64,000 nt of DNA from an uncultured Bacteroidia bacterium (GCA_943788195.1 CALSPH010000001.1:123673-187672); one strand, 5' to 3'; shown: positions 10,250 to 20,084, counted from the stretch's first letter. Numbers and translations: made by a program. Notes: generated by a model not told the origin, from the sequence alone.

Positions 10250-10898
10250 TATTAATCCATCTTTCAATTACAGTAATTTGGCAGTCTGGCAATTTTCCAG
10301 ATGGTGGCATGTTAGAGAATCCAACCTCATGCTTCAGGGCTCCCAATAAATTGCCACTATCTGCCTGAATTTTGATTTGAAAATAGTTCGTCAATGGGAT
10401 ACCGCCTGAAGGATTTGTTTTGCCATGACAACCCTGACAATTTTTTACTATAATTGGGAGAATATGAGCGTTAAACTTAAAACTATCGGTCTCACAGTCG
10501 TTGCATGCATTGGGCTTGGCCCCTTGCAAAATCCATTTAGCAATAATGCCCTTTTCCAAATCTGTCAAAGGTGCCCTGGGAGGGCGGGGCATTCGAATAT
10601 TGAGGTTAGACGAAGTAATTACTTGATAAATGTGGCTTTTTGCGGTATCCCCTGGTACGACATCACCAATGTTAATGATATCATTATAATTGGAAAGTGA
10701 AAGCGCACTATGGCATCCTGAATATGCACAGTTATTGATTAATATGGGCACCACGTCATTATAAAAATAACTTGAATCCGCATCACAGGGAGTCAATTTT
10801 ATCGTATTATCTTCCTCCACCGGCACAGGTTCCGGTTCGTGTTTACAGGCATAAACAAGCGTACCCACTAGCAATATTATGAGTAATTTATTCTTCAA
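10230..10898 (-). CDS. Two-domain c-type-cytochrome-like lipoprotein (one CX4CH, one CxxCH)
   Basis: Lipobox LVYAC; NNCAYSGCHSA and KNCQGCHGKTNPSGG, each followed by a Met/Pro-rich loop. Confidence 0.72.
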   Translation of the reverse strand: MKNKLLIILLVGTLVYACKHEPEPVPVEEDNTIKLTPCDADSSYFYNDVVPILINNCAYSGCHSALSLSNYNDIINIGDVVPGDTAKSHIYQVITSSNLNIRMPRPPRAPLTDLEKGIIAKWILQGAKPNACNDCETDSFKFNAHILPIIVKNCQGCHGKTNPSGGIPLTNYFQIKIQADSGNLLGALKHEVGFSNMPPSGKLPDCQITVIERWINNGKAND

Positions 10899-11829
10899 AA
10901 TCTGGAGATTTTAAGGTGAACACTCTACTAACATTAAACCCGAACATAAACTCTCCGTCTGCCCAACTTTGCGTGGTTTCAGTTATAAAACCTTTTTCAA
11001 TCATTGGGCTGCTATTGGTAAAATGTAATTGAAAAACATGCCCACCTGTTTCTATATCAAAACCGATGCTCAATGAATTTTTGTAGCGATCTAATAAACT
11101 CGATTTTTGCGCATAGAAGTATTCTACATTCAGGCTTGTTCTTTTTGTTAATTTTTTTCTAAGACCAAAACCCATTGCCAGTACATCATTATCCTCATCA
11201 AAGGTTGAAACTAAGTTTCTGTGAACTAGTGTAGGGGTTAATTGTACACTTAGACTATTGCTAAATTTACGTGCAAGTAAGAGTTGGTATGTGTAATTTA
11301 ATCTAGAAGTGAAATAGTTCTTGCGATTGGGATTAGCCCAACGTAATGTGTTCACACTAATAGTACTTACAACAGCTGCGGAAAGCCAATTTAGACCACT
11401 TTCACGTTGCCTTAAGAACTTGTACTTAATAAGTCCATCATAAGTTTTCTCATATGATGAACGGCCCACACCTATGGTTAAATCCTTGGTTAAACCATAC
11501 TCAAACCCAAACCGAGTGCTTGCTTGGTCTATACCAAACAGATTATATACTCCACCATTCACAGGACCAAATCGATGATTTATTCTAAAGTCCAAGACCC
11601 CATGATGTGTATTTTCAATACTATGTCCATTAATAATGCGTGTCGTTTTGAATGTTGCATTTACAATCGGTGCCTGCGCATTCGAATCTTCTTCCATTAG
11701 ATCATCAAGTAGGTCATCCTGTGCATATCCAATTGATGGAACAACCAAGAAACCTGTCACCAGGATTAATATGAACAGTTTATTTTTTATTGCAAACACC
11801 TTTAATTGTAACTTCAATTTTATCCGCAA
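10888..11829 (-). CDS. DUF5777-like beta-barrel protein
   Basis: QDDLLDDLMEE...ATFKTTRIINGHSIENTHHGVLDFRINHRFGPVNGG. Confidence 0.8.
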   Translation of the reverse strand: MRIKLKLQLKVFAIKNKLFILILVTGFLVVPSIGYAQDDLLDDLMEEDSNAQAPIVNATFKTTRIINGHSIENTHHGVLDFRINHRFGPVNGGVYNLFGIDQASTRFGFEYGLTKDLTIGVGRSSYEKTYDGLIKYKFLRQRESGLNWLSAAVVSTISVNTLRWANPNRKNYFTSRLNYTYQLLLARKFSNSLSVQLTPTLVHRNLVSTFDEDNDVLAMGFGLRKKLTKRTSLNVEYFYAQKSSLLDRYKNSLSIGFDIETGGHVFQLHFTNSSPMIEKGFITETTQSWADGEFMFGFNVSRVFTLKSPDFEE

Positions 11830-12337
11830 TCTTTATTGCAACTACAGATGGTTTTTTTATATTAAAATCTTCTAATAGGACTTCAAATTTAGCATCTATG
11901 GTTGCCGTTGCACCAGCAATTTGCAATGTACCATACGTTGAAATATCTTTCGTAACACCGTGAATGGTTAATTTACCCTTTGTTTTCACTTTGTAAATAC
12001 TATCTTTTGCAAAATTAATTTTATTGATATCCAATATTTTTCCTTTGTAATTGGCATAGGGATAAATATCACTCTCCAGGTAATTTTCATTAAAATGCTC
12101 TTGCATCAATTTCTTCTTAAACAAAAAAGATTTAATGGTAACTTTAGCACTAATATCACCCGCATCTTGATCAAAAGCCAATACCACAGCATTGTTCACT
12201 GCTTTAATATCCTCTACTGTTGTATGACTAAAAAATGTAATTTTTGCTGTTGTGGTATACCATAATTGTCTCTTCACTCCACTTGTAAATGACATAAGCA
12301 TAAATACAATGCACAAGAATCTTACCCTAATCTTCAT
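11780..12337 (-). CDS. YceI family protein
   Basis: Signal peptide; AKITFFSHTTVEDIKAVNNAV; KGKLTIHGVTKDISTYGTLQI. Confidence 0.85.
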   Translation of the reverse strand: MKIRVRFLCIVFMLMSFTSGVKRQLWYTTTAKITFFSHTTVEDIKAVNNAVVLAFDQDAGDISAKVTIKSFLFKKKLMQEHFNENYLESDIYPYANYKGKILDINKINFAKDSIYKVKTKGKLTIHGVTKDISTYGTLQIAGATATIDAKFEVLLEDFNIKKPSVVAIKIADKIEVTIKGVCNKK

Positions 12338-12356
12338 TATTATTTTCCGTTGATTA

Positions 12357-12788
12357 CTATTGTATAATCAAACATTGTACCATGGTGATCGTTTTTAGAC
12401 CAATCATGTCTTCCTCCATATATCCTGTGCACTTACCTTTAATCACAACAATATCTCCAATTTTTGGTAATTTTTCCTTACTTAAAGCCGTTTTGTCAAA
12501 TATGCAATTCACTGTTTCATCCTCACCATTCCCTTTTATTTCTACCTTAAAACCATCCTCATCCATACTTTCAGATACCACCACTTCACCTTGAACAGTT
12601 ACAGCTTCATCTAGGTATTTCTTATCATATTCTGCATGATTTTTACCATAATTCACAATAAAGTCACTTGCCTGCATACACTCGATACTATCTTTTTTAA
12701 TTGTTTTTTCTGTATTGGTATTGGCTCCACAAGAAATCAAAAAAATACTTAAAAATATGCTCGTAACAGTTGTAATAAATCTATTCAT
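12357..12788 (-). CDS. OB-fold (tRNA_anti-like) lipoprotein
   Basis: Lipobox LISC; EAVTVQGEVVVSESMDEDGFKVEI...GDIVVIKGKCTGYMEEDMIGLKTITMVQCLI; start set at MNRFITT. Confidence 0.75.
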   Translation of the reverse strand: MNRFITTVTSIFLSIFLISCGANTNTEKTIKKDSIECMQASDFIVNYGKNHAEYDKKYLDEAVTVQGEVVVSESMDEDGFKVEIKGNGEDETVNCIFDKTALSKEKLPKIGDIVVIKGKCTGYMEEDMIGLKTITMVQCLIIQ

Positions 12789-12935
12789 TATGTGTGATTT
12801 TTGGTTAAAGGGCTTCGTCAACAAATCTACATAAAATTATTGACTGTAATGCTCTTTCTCTGCCTTAGAGAGTGCATAATGCTGTTGAAATGTTTTTGAT
12901 CTCAGGCATTATTATTCATTATTTTTGCCAGCATA

Positions 12936-13796
12936 GTGTCCCGTAAATCGTCTCCATCAAATCTCATTTCGCTCATCCCAACTATTCTATCCATTAGTTC
13001 GGTGTTATTTATGGTGGGTTTACTTGCTTTGTTTCTTATGGCGTCAAAAAAACAAACGGATATAATCAAAGAAACGTTTGAAATAAATGTTGCCCTATCT
13101 GATTCGGCAACGCAAGAAGATGCTTTAAAACTAAAGTCACAATGGGAAAAGAGTGACTTTGTGAAAAATATTGTTTTTAAGGATAAAGACGTTGAAGCCA
13201 AAAAATTTGAAAATGAAATTGGCCAAGAGTTCTTGGCGGTAATTGACAACCCCTTGCCGCATATCCTAGTCTTGAGGTTACATGCCAATTTTTCAGATAA
13301 AATTAAATTGACTGACTTTGAAGCCCAATTGAAAGAAAGCGCATTGGTTTCCACAGTCGATTATCAAACCGGTCTTTTGGAAAACATTAATCGGAATGTT
13401 CGCAAACTTGCATTGATTCTTATCGCTATAACCATTTTATTTACTTTAATATCCATTGCCTTAATTAATAGCACCATTCGCCTTAGTCTATTTGCAAAGC
13501 GCTTTATCATCAAAAGCATGCAATATGTTGGAGCAACAGACTGGTTTATTATGCGTCCGTTCTTGCGGCAATTTTTCTTTTACGGATTCATCAGTTCAAT
13601 AATAGCCATTGGTGCGCTTGGTGCAATTGTTTACGGATTAAAGAAATACAGCATTAGTATTAGTGAATTAATAGAGATCAACTCCTTTTTAATAATCGCT
13701 GCTACACTCTTGGTCATTGGTTGTGTTTTGATTTGGTTTAGCACCGCATTTGCAGTTAAACGATACCTTAGATTGCAGAGCAACCAATTAAACTAG
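12936..13796 (+). CDS. ftsX: Cell division protein FtsX
   Basis: Four-TM permease, FtsX extracellular domain; followed by DUF3098 and uppP; GTG start. Confidence 0.85.
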   Translation: MSRKSSPSNLISLIPTILSISSVLFMVGLLALFLMASKKQTDIIKETFEINVALSDSATQEDALKLKSQWEKSDFVKNIVFKDKDVEAKKFENEIGQEFLAVIDNPLPHILVLRLHANFSDKIKLTDFEAQLKESALVSTVDYQTGLLENINRNVRKLALILIAITILFTLISIALINSTIRLSLFAKRFIIKSMQYVGATDWFIMRPFLRQFFFYGFISSIIAIGALGAIVYGLKKYSISISELIEINSFLIIAATLLVIGCVLIWFSTAFAVKRYLRLQSNQLN

Positions 13797-13882
13797 GTTA
13801 GACCCTTGTCGATTAGTTTTGGACTAAATTTGGTGGCTGATGAGTATTTCATTAATTTTGAAGACTATTTATAACACAATAA

Positions 13883-14134
13883 ATGAGTTCAGAAAATCAA
13901 AAACAGGAAAAAGTATCTAAAGCGGTGAAACCCAAATTCATTTTTGGCAAACAAAACTATATTTTAATGATCGCTGCAGTGCTTATTATTGCTATCGGTT
14001 TCATTATGATGTCTGGAAACAAGGATATCTATAGCACCATGAAAATTACCATTGCTCCGATTATTGTGTTAATGGGTTTTGGGCTAGGCATTTTCGCTAT
14101 AATGAAAAAACCCACAGAGAATCTTGACGCCTAA
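13883..14134 (+). CDS. DUF3098 domain membrane protein
   Basis: FIFGKQNYILMIAAVLIIAIGFIMMSG; two TM helices; context. Confidence 0.85.
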   Translation: MSSENQKQEKVSKAVKPKFIFGKQNYILMIAAVLIIAIGFIMMSGNKDIYSTMKITIAPIIVLMGFGLGIFAIMKKPTENLDA

Positions 14135-14137
14135 TTT

Positions 14138-14935
14138 ATGAGTGATTACCTAAGTGCCTTAATTCTCGGCATTGTAGAAGGCCTTACTGAATTTCTCCCG
14201 GTTTCATCCACTGGACATATGATTATTGCCTCTTCCTTAATGGGGATAGAGACGGATGAATTTATAAAACTTTTTACCGTCTGCATCCAACTGGGATGCA
14301 TTCTTTCTGTATTTGTTCTTTACTTCAAACGCTTTTTTCAATCAATTAATTTCTACTTAAAACTGTTTGTTGCATTTATTCCTGCGGTTATTGCTGGTCT
14401 ATTATTTAAATCGGTCATAGACGAAATGCTTGAGAGCCCATTAACCGTAGCCATTGGATTGGTGCTGGGTGGCATCATATTACTCTTTGTAGATCAATGG
14501 TTTAATAAACCCAAGTTTGAAAACAGCGACTCAATAACCAATAAACAAGCTTTCATCACTGGGTGTTTTCAGGTTCTTGCAATGATCCCAGGTGTATCTC
14601 GATCTGCAGCGACTATTGTTGGTGGGATGCAACAAGGTTTTACGCGTAGAGCTGCTGCAGAATTCAGCTTTTTCTTAGCCATGCCTACCATGCTTGGCGC
14701 AACCGTTAAAACACTGTATGATTACTATTCAGACCAAGGAGCCTTAAGCACGCATCAAATCAATTTACTCTTACTGGGTAACATCGTTGCGTTTGTGGTG
14801 GGCATTTTCGCAATGCGCTTCTTTGTCAATTTCTTAGCCAGGAAAGGGTTTCGCATATTTGGATGGTACCGCATTATTGTGGGCGGCATTATAATTTTAC
14901 TGATAGCCTCCGGTCATCAATTAGAGATTATCTAA
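14138..14935 (+). CDS. uppP: Undecaprenyl-diphosphatase UppP/BacA
   Basis: GIVEGLTEFLPVSSTGHMII and PGVSRSAATIVGG motifs. Confidence 0.97.
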   Translation: MSDYLSALILGIVEGLTEFLPVSSTGHMIIASSLMGIETDEFIKLFTVCIQLGCILSVFVLYFKRFFQSINFYLKLFVAFIPAVIAGLLFKSVIDEMLESPLTVAIGLVLGGIILLFVDQWFNKPKFENSDSITNKQAFITGCFQVLAMIPGVSRSAATIVGGMQQGFTRRAAAEFSFFLAMPTMLGATVKTLYDYYSDQGALSTHQINLLLLGNIVAFVVGIFAMRFFVNFLARKGFRIFGWYRIIVGGIIILLIASGHQLEII

Positions 14936-14943
14936 GGGCCAAA

Positions 14944-15507
14944 TCAAAGCGTCCATTTGGTGTCATAGGACAATTCCTTTTTGACGTATTGTTGTTTTTT
15001 CACATCAAACACTTTGCAAGCATTAAACGGCTCAGCATAAAAATGAAGCGTAACCGCATTTTCATTCGATACATTTTTAATGGTATGATATCCCATGCTA
15101 TCATCAATATAACTTAAAGCGCCTGCTTGAACAATATCTTTAGTAGTGGCCAGAGGCACTTGATTCTCATTTGGCTCATAACGCTGCTCTTCAATTTCAC
15201 CATAAACCTGATAAACCCAGCATTTTTGTCCTTGATGATTATGTATGGGTGTGCCTTGGCCAGGTTTCCAACAGAGCACGATAATTTCTACTTCTTCATT
15301 TAGATAGATGCAATTACGGGTATAATTTTCCTCGCTCCAGCTTGAATAAGAATCAATATCGTCTTTTGACACAACCAATTGACTCAAAAGAAACTCAAGT
15401 GCAGGGTGGGTATTATCCTTAAGCAAGGAAATGAATTTTTTTAGGGAAATTGAGGGCTTAATCATGCTATTTTCCATCATTATTCTTTCATTTAGTGATT
15501 TTTTCAA
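14944..15507 (-). CDS. Cysteine dioxygenase
   Basis: TPIHNHQGQKCWVYQVYGEIEE, YHTIKNVSNENAVTLHFYAEPFNACKVFD match the CDO cupin motifs. Confidence 0.9.
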   Translation of the reverse strand: MKKSLNERIMMENSMIKPSISLKKFISLLKDNTHPALEFLLSQLVVSKDDIDSYSSWSEENYTRNCIYLNEEVEIIVLCWKPGQGTPIHNHQGQKCWVYQVYGEIEEQRYEPNENQVPLATTKDIVQAGALSYIDDSMGYHTIKNVSNENAVTLHFYAEPFNACKVFDVKKQQYVKKELSYDTKWTL

Positions 15508-15913
15508 TATAAATCATCCTTATATGCGCAAATGTAAATAATAAATTAGACTCAAACTATGCGTCATAAACTTCTAATCGCTGATTATAGACAGAATTGA
15601 GCCAATAAATAAACCGGTTTAATTTCATGCATTTAATAAGAATACATCCGATTATTATGCTTTATTCCTGTGGCAAACAACCTAAAAAGGCTTGGTTTTC
15701 AATCCTTTATTTACGCGACTCTGCATTCTAAATTGGATATAAATCGCACATAGCATACTAGAATTTGAAAATATCCAGTCTGGACTCTATAAATTGAATA
15801 ATTATAGGTAGCTTTGAACCATCAGATAATTTCTCAATTATTGCCTTTTTTTATCGATTTTAAGTAAAAAAGAGCTTTTTTTTAGGCGATTTTTACCGTT
15901 TTAGACCGAAATA

Positions 15914-17355
15914 ATGAATAATCAGGATAAATCCGAATTACTAAATGCTTTACAACAATTCAATCAAATATCTAGTAAATTACTGCAAGAGGAGCATGAC
16001 AATGGAGTAGCGCCCCGTATTTCAGTTGAAGAACTATTTGATAAAGTTGATTTATCCCTTGGAGAAGAGGGACTTGAAGAAAAAGAATTCACCAAAGCAA
16101 TCCAAGACTTAACGCTAGCAACACCAAGAACAGCCAGCAATAAGTTCTTTAATCAGCTTTTTGGCGGAAGAAAGGCCGCTGCAGTATTGGGAGACTTGCT
16201 CGCAGTAATGCTGAATAACAGCATGTACACCTACAAAGCAGCAGGTGCACAGGTGGGTGCAGAAAAAATTGCCATCCGAAACATTTTGGATATAATAGGA
16301 TGGGACAATCAAGCAGATGGAACCATTGCCCCAGGGGGTTCAATGGCCAATTTTATGGCATTACTCATGGCAAGAGACCAAATAGATCGTGGATACGCGA
16401 TTTAAAGGAGTGCAAAAAAGAATGCGCGTTTATACCTCAATAGAATCGCGATTACAGCACCTTGAAAAATGCAGCCTTCGCTGGGATTGGACGAGACAAT
16501 GTAGTACTTGTGAGTAGTGATCAGTCCGGTAAAATGGATCCTGATGCACTGGTGAAGGAGATTGAGAACGATTTAGCGAACGGGTACCATCCAACTATGG
16601 TAAATGCAACTGCTGGGCACTACGGTATTAGGCGTATTTGACGATTTTAGTACAATTAAGCGATATCTGTTCTAAGCACAATATATGGTTACATGTGGAC
16701 GGAGCATATTGTGGCACAGTTATATTCAGTGAGAAGTTTAAGCATTTAATAAAAGGACTCGAAAAAGCAGATTCATTCTGTTTCAATGCGCACAAGATGC
16801 TGGGCACTCCATTGTCATGTTCAATTATCGTGTCAAAGGATAAAAAATCATTACATGATTCATTTGCAAACGATGCAAGTTATTTGTACCAAACCGATCA
16901 AGATGAGTTTAATTTAGGAAAAATATCGCTTGCAATGTGGAAGGAGAAATGATGGCTTGAAAATTATGGGCTTTATGGAAAAGTGTCGGACGCAAAGGAC
17001 TTGAAGAGATGGTAGATCATCAATTTCACCTTGCTGATATTGCACGTAATTACAGTCGCAAGCAACAATGATTATGTGCTCTATAGCGCTGATGAATCTA
17101 TTTCTGTTTGCTTCAATTACAAAGGAATACCCGCAGAACAACTTTGCACCTTGCTCTATGAGCACGAGGAATTGCTAGTAGGATTTGGCTCATTTAATGA
17201 AGATACATTTGTACGCCTGATTACTTATCAATACGAACAACAGTGAAGAAGACATGGTAAATTTCTTTACTACATTAGAAGAATTTGTAGCAAGCAACAA
17301 AGCGCTTTTTAAGCTATCAGAGGCAAAAGGCTTAATCTTAGATCAACTACTTTAG
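15914..17355 (+). pseudogene. Frameshifted PLP-dependent decarboxylase (cysteine sulfinate/glutamate decarboxylase family)
   Basis: Family sequence spread over three frames: NKFFNQLFGG, IAPGGSMANFMALLMAR, WLHVDGAYCGT, ADSFCFNAHKMLGTPLSC, DASYLYQTDQ, QCGRRNDGLKLWALWKSVG. Confidence 0.85.
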
Positions 17356-17363
17356 ATTCTGTT

Positions 17364-17684
17364 TTAACTAAAATGAGCATCTTCGATTCGCTCAGTAATC
17401 ATTTCAGGTTTTATGGGACGGTTAAAAACGTAGAAATCAATCCAACGTTTAATCACTTCATCTAAATTATTTACGATCAAGAGTTTCATCCGGTTCACGT
17501 CTAACTCCTCCAATTTTTCTTGACCAGCGCATTCTTCAATTTCAATACTTTCAAACAACCCATCTTTAAACTTGATAACTCCCATACATGATTTATCTTC
17601 ACGATTGGCATATACATGAAGGGGGGTGTCATCTTCTATTAAGAAGTGAATTTTAAGATCGTAATAGTTGAAAAGCGTGATCAT
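17364..17684 (-). CDS. DUF4160-like small protein
   Basis: KIHFLIEDDTPLHVYANREDKSCMGVIKF...LIVNNLDEVIKRWIDFY resembles DUF4160. Confidence 0.55.
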   Translation of the reverse strand: MITLFNYYDLKIHFLIEDDTPLHVYANREDKSCMGVIKFKDGLFESIEIEECAGQEKLEELDVNRMKLLIVNNLDEVIKRWIDFYVFNRPIKPEMITERIEDAHFS

Positions 17685-17747
17685 GAATTGGGATTCTACA
17701 GCCTGGCTAAGTTAGCCATTTATTTCACCTCCATCAAAGCCTCCATT

Positions 17748-20084
17748 TTATTTAAAAAACTGACGCATATTGGTCTGCCCTTGAAAATGTTTAACGGTTT
17801 CCTTTGCAGGGCCAGCCAATCTTCGATTATAGGCTTTGGTTGCTTGCTGAATGTAATCGGCTGCTTTTTGATTCATTATGTTCAATCTTTTCAAAGCATT
17901 AAATGCATTTATTCTGGTTCTAAACTCAAATGCCGGACCTGCCATTTCAATCACTCTATTTAAATACATGTCATCTCCCAATAGCGCATATTGATGTGCA
18001 TTATATTTAATTGAGATGGCATTATTTAGACCGTCAACTCCTTTCAACGATTCTGAGTTAAAAGCCAAGCCGCTGCCTATAAGATTGTCGAGTGCAGATT
18101 CTACCACACCATAACTAGGGTCGCTTAATAATGCTTCCAATTCAGTTTTCGCAAAACTTGCATCCAGCTTTTGCGCAAGCATACGTCTTACTTTGGCACT
18201 TTCATCCTTCAATGCTAACTTACTCAGCGGTAAGGCCTTCACTTTGTTGGCTATTTGCCGTATCATTTCCGTTCTAACCTGATATGATTTTTCCGTTTTA
18301 TACCATTCACTGTAACAGTTTATTTTCTCCTCATCCTTTTTCTTGGCCAAGGCCTTAACGGCATCAAACCGGTCTATTGCATTTTTAGCAAGCTGTGCTT
18401 GTGCAAACAACATTTTCTCTGATTTTTCAAAATCAACTTGCTTCATAATATTACTGTTTTCATCAAACAGCACATAGCTTACATTCTTACCTTTGGTATT
18501 AAACCGGACCACATGATTCTTTTCTGAGATCCAAACCTTTTTGGAATCTGATGTTCCATCTTTATAATAAACAGAAAACACGATAGGCATTTTAAACAAA
18601 CCGTCCGCCATAGTGCTTTTTTGAACCTGGGTCACATCAAACTGCCCGCGTGTTCCATATTCTTCAAATCGAACTTGATACTTCGGCTCATTTCCTTTCC
18701 AGACCCATTGATCAAAGAACCAGTCCATGTTCATTCCTAACTTATCCTTAAATGCTTGCTGAAAATCGTCTGTATTTACATTGCCAAATTTATGCTTGGT
18801 TAGATAGTATTGAATGACTCTTTTAAACTCTTCATCACCCACCACATACCTCAGCATACTTAATACGCCAGAGCCTTTAGGATAAATTCTTGCCGTTCCT
18901 GAATTGGTATGACGAATTGGGTAATAATCCTTCTTGCTTGCGGCAAATGCACTCTCGCCTTCTCTTCTAAAATTAAATTTTACTGCATCATCATTCTCTA
19001 TCGTAGCATAAAAAATCTTCGCGTAATATGTTGCGAAGCTCTCCTGCAACCAAGCATCTCCAGGACCTCTAGCGGTTATCAAATCACCGAACCACTGGTG
19101 TGTCAATTCATGGCAGTTTACACCAATATAATTGCGATCCAAAAATGCCCGTTTATCCACAAAGAAAAAGTCTCCAAAAATAGTTGCGCTTGTATTTTCC
19201 ATTGCACCATAAAGGAAATCTTGAACCATAATTTGACTATAAGCTCCCCATGGATAGGCCACACCAGTTTCATCCTCTAGAAACTCAATCATCTCCTCGG
19301 TGTACTTGCTTGTATACTCAACACGATCTTTAAACTCTGGATAATACCAAAAATTAACGGGCGTGCCTCTTTTGGTCTTGGTTGATTTAACCTCGTATTT
19401 ACCAATAGCAAGCATAAGCAGGTAACCAGCGTGTGGGTTATTCAGTTTATAATGCCACTTGATATTCCCCTTTTTGTCCGATTTCTTCGAAATCAAATCA
19501 CCATTGGAAAGCACTTTGTACTTCTCATCGAAGGTGATGATGGTCTCAGTAAAAAACTTATCGCCCATATCATCATACATGGGTATCCAGTTGCGATTAT
19601 CAATTCCTTGGCCTTGAGTCCAAATTTGCTGACGCGTATTCCAAGGAGTCGGGTTTTTAATCTCTTCTTGATTCCATCCAATAAAATAAATTCCGCGCTT
19701 TGGAGTCGCGATGTAATTAAAACTAATTACATGACTTTCATCAAAACCCCATTTTTTAGTTATTTGAACAACTACTCCTTCTTTAATTATGGTAAATTTA
19801 GCTTCTTTACCATCAATTTTAGCGCTATTAATAACGATGCCTGGTGCATTAAAAAACAAGGTATCAATATTTTTTTGGATTGTTTTAAACTGATGATCCA
19901 CTTTTCCAATAACTTTCCCCGCTTTAACATCAAAGGATACGTCTACCTTCATATGGGTGATATCCACAGAGTGATTTCGCTCTTGTGCAGTTGGGTCAGC
20001 CACGTAACAGTTATAGTCGTTTTGAGCGATGGTAAATTGAGCCAAACAAGCCCAAACCAAGGCAATAAGAATACTTTTTTTCAT
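17748..20084 (-). CDS. M1 family metallopeptidase (aminopeptidase N-like)
   Basis: GAMENTSATIFGD and HELTHQWFGDLITARGPGDAWLQESFATY (HExxH-x18-E). Confidence 0.95.
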   Translation of the reverse strand: MKKSILIALVWACLAQFTIAQNDYNCYVADPTAQERNHSVDITHMKVDVSFDVKAGKVIGKVDHQFKTIQKNIDTLFFNAPGIVINSAKIDGKEAKFTIIKEGVVVQITKKWGFDESHVISFNYIATPKRGIYFIGWNQEEIKNPTPWNTRQQIWTQGQGIDNRNWIPMYDDMGDKFFTETIITFDEKYKVLSNGDLISKKSDKKGNIKWHYKLNNPHAGYLLMLAIGKYEVKSTKTKRGTPVNFWYYPEFKDRVEYTSKYTEEMIEFLEDETGVAYPWGAYSQIMVQDFLYGAMENTSATIFGDFFFVDKRAFLDRNYIGVNCHELTHQWFGDLITARGPGDAWLQESFATYYAKIFYATIENDDAVKFNFRREGESAFAASKKDYYPIRHTNSGTARIYPKGSGVLSMLRYVVGDEEFKRVIQYYLTKHKFGNVNTDDFQQAFKDKLGMNMDWFFDQWVWKGNEPKYQVRFEEYGTRGQFDVTQVQKSTMADGLFKMPIVFSVYYKDGTSDSKKVWISEKNHVVRFNTKGKNVSYVLFDENSNIMKQVDFEKSEKMLFAQAQLAKNAIDRFDAVKALAKKKDEEKINCYSEWYKTEKSYQVRTEMIRQIANKVKALPLSKLALKDESAKVRRMLAQKLDASFAKTELEALLSDPSYGVVESALDNLIGSGLAFNSESLKGVDGLNNAISIKYNAHQYALLGDDMYLNRVIEMAGPAFEFRTRINAFNALKRLNIMNQKAADYIQQATKAYNRRLAGPAKETVKHFQGQTNMRQFFK

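Noticed and set aside
12902-13354. Long antisense ORF (150 aa) inside ftsX
   Set aside because: Entirely antisense to a well-supported FtsX frame, low-complexity Ser/Asn-rich translation, no recognisable domain.
15508-15913. ~400-bp intergenic region considered for an ncRNA or tRNA
   Set aside because: No cloverleaf or strong terminator-associated structure seen by eye; only a short palindrome could be supported.
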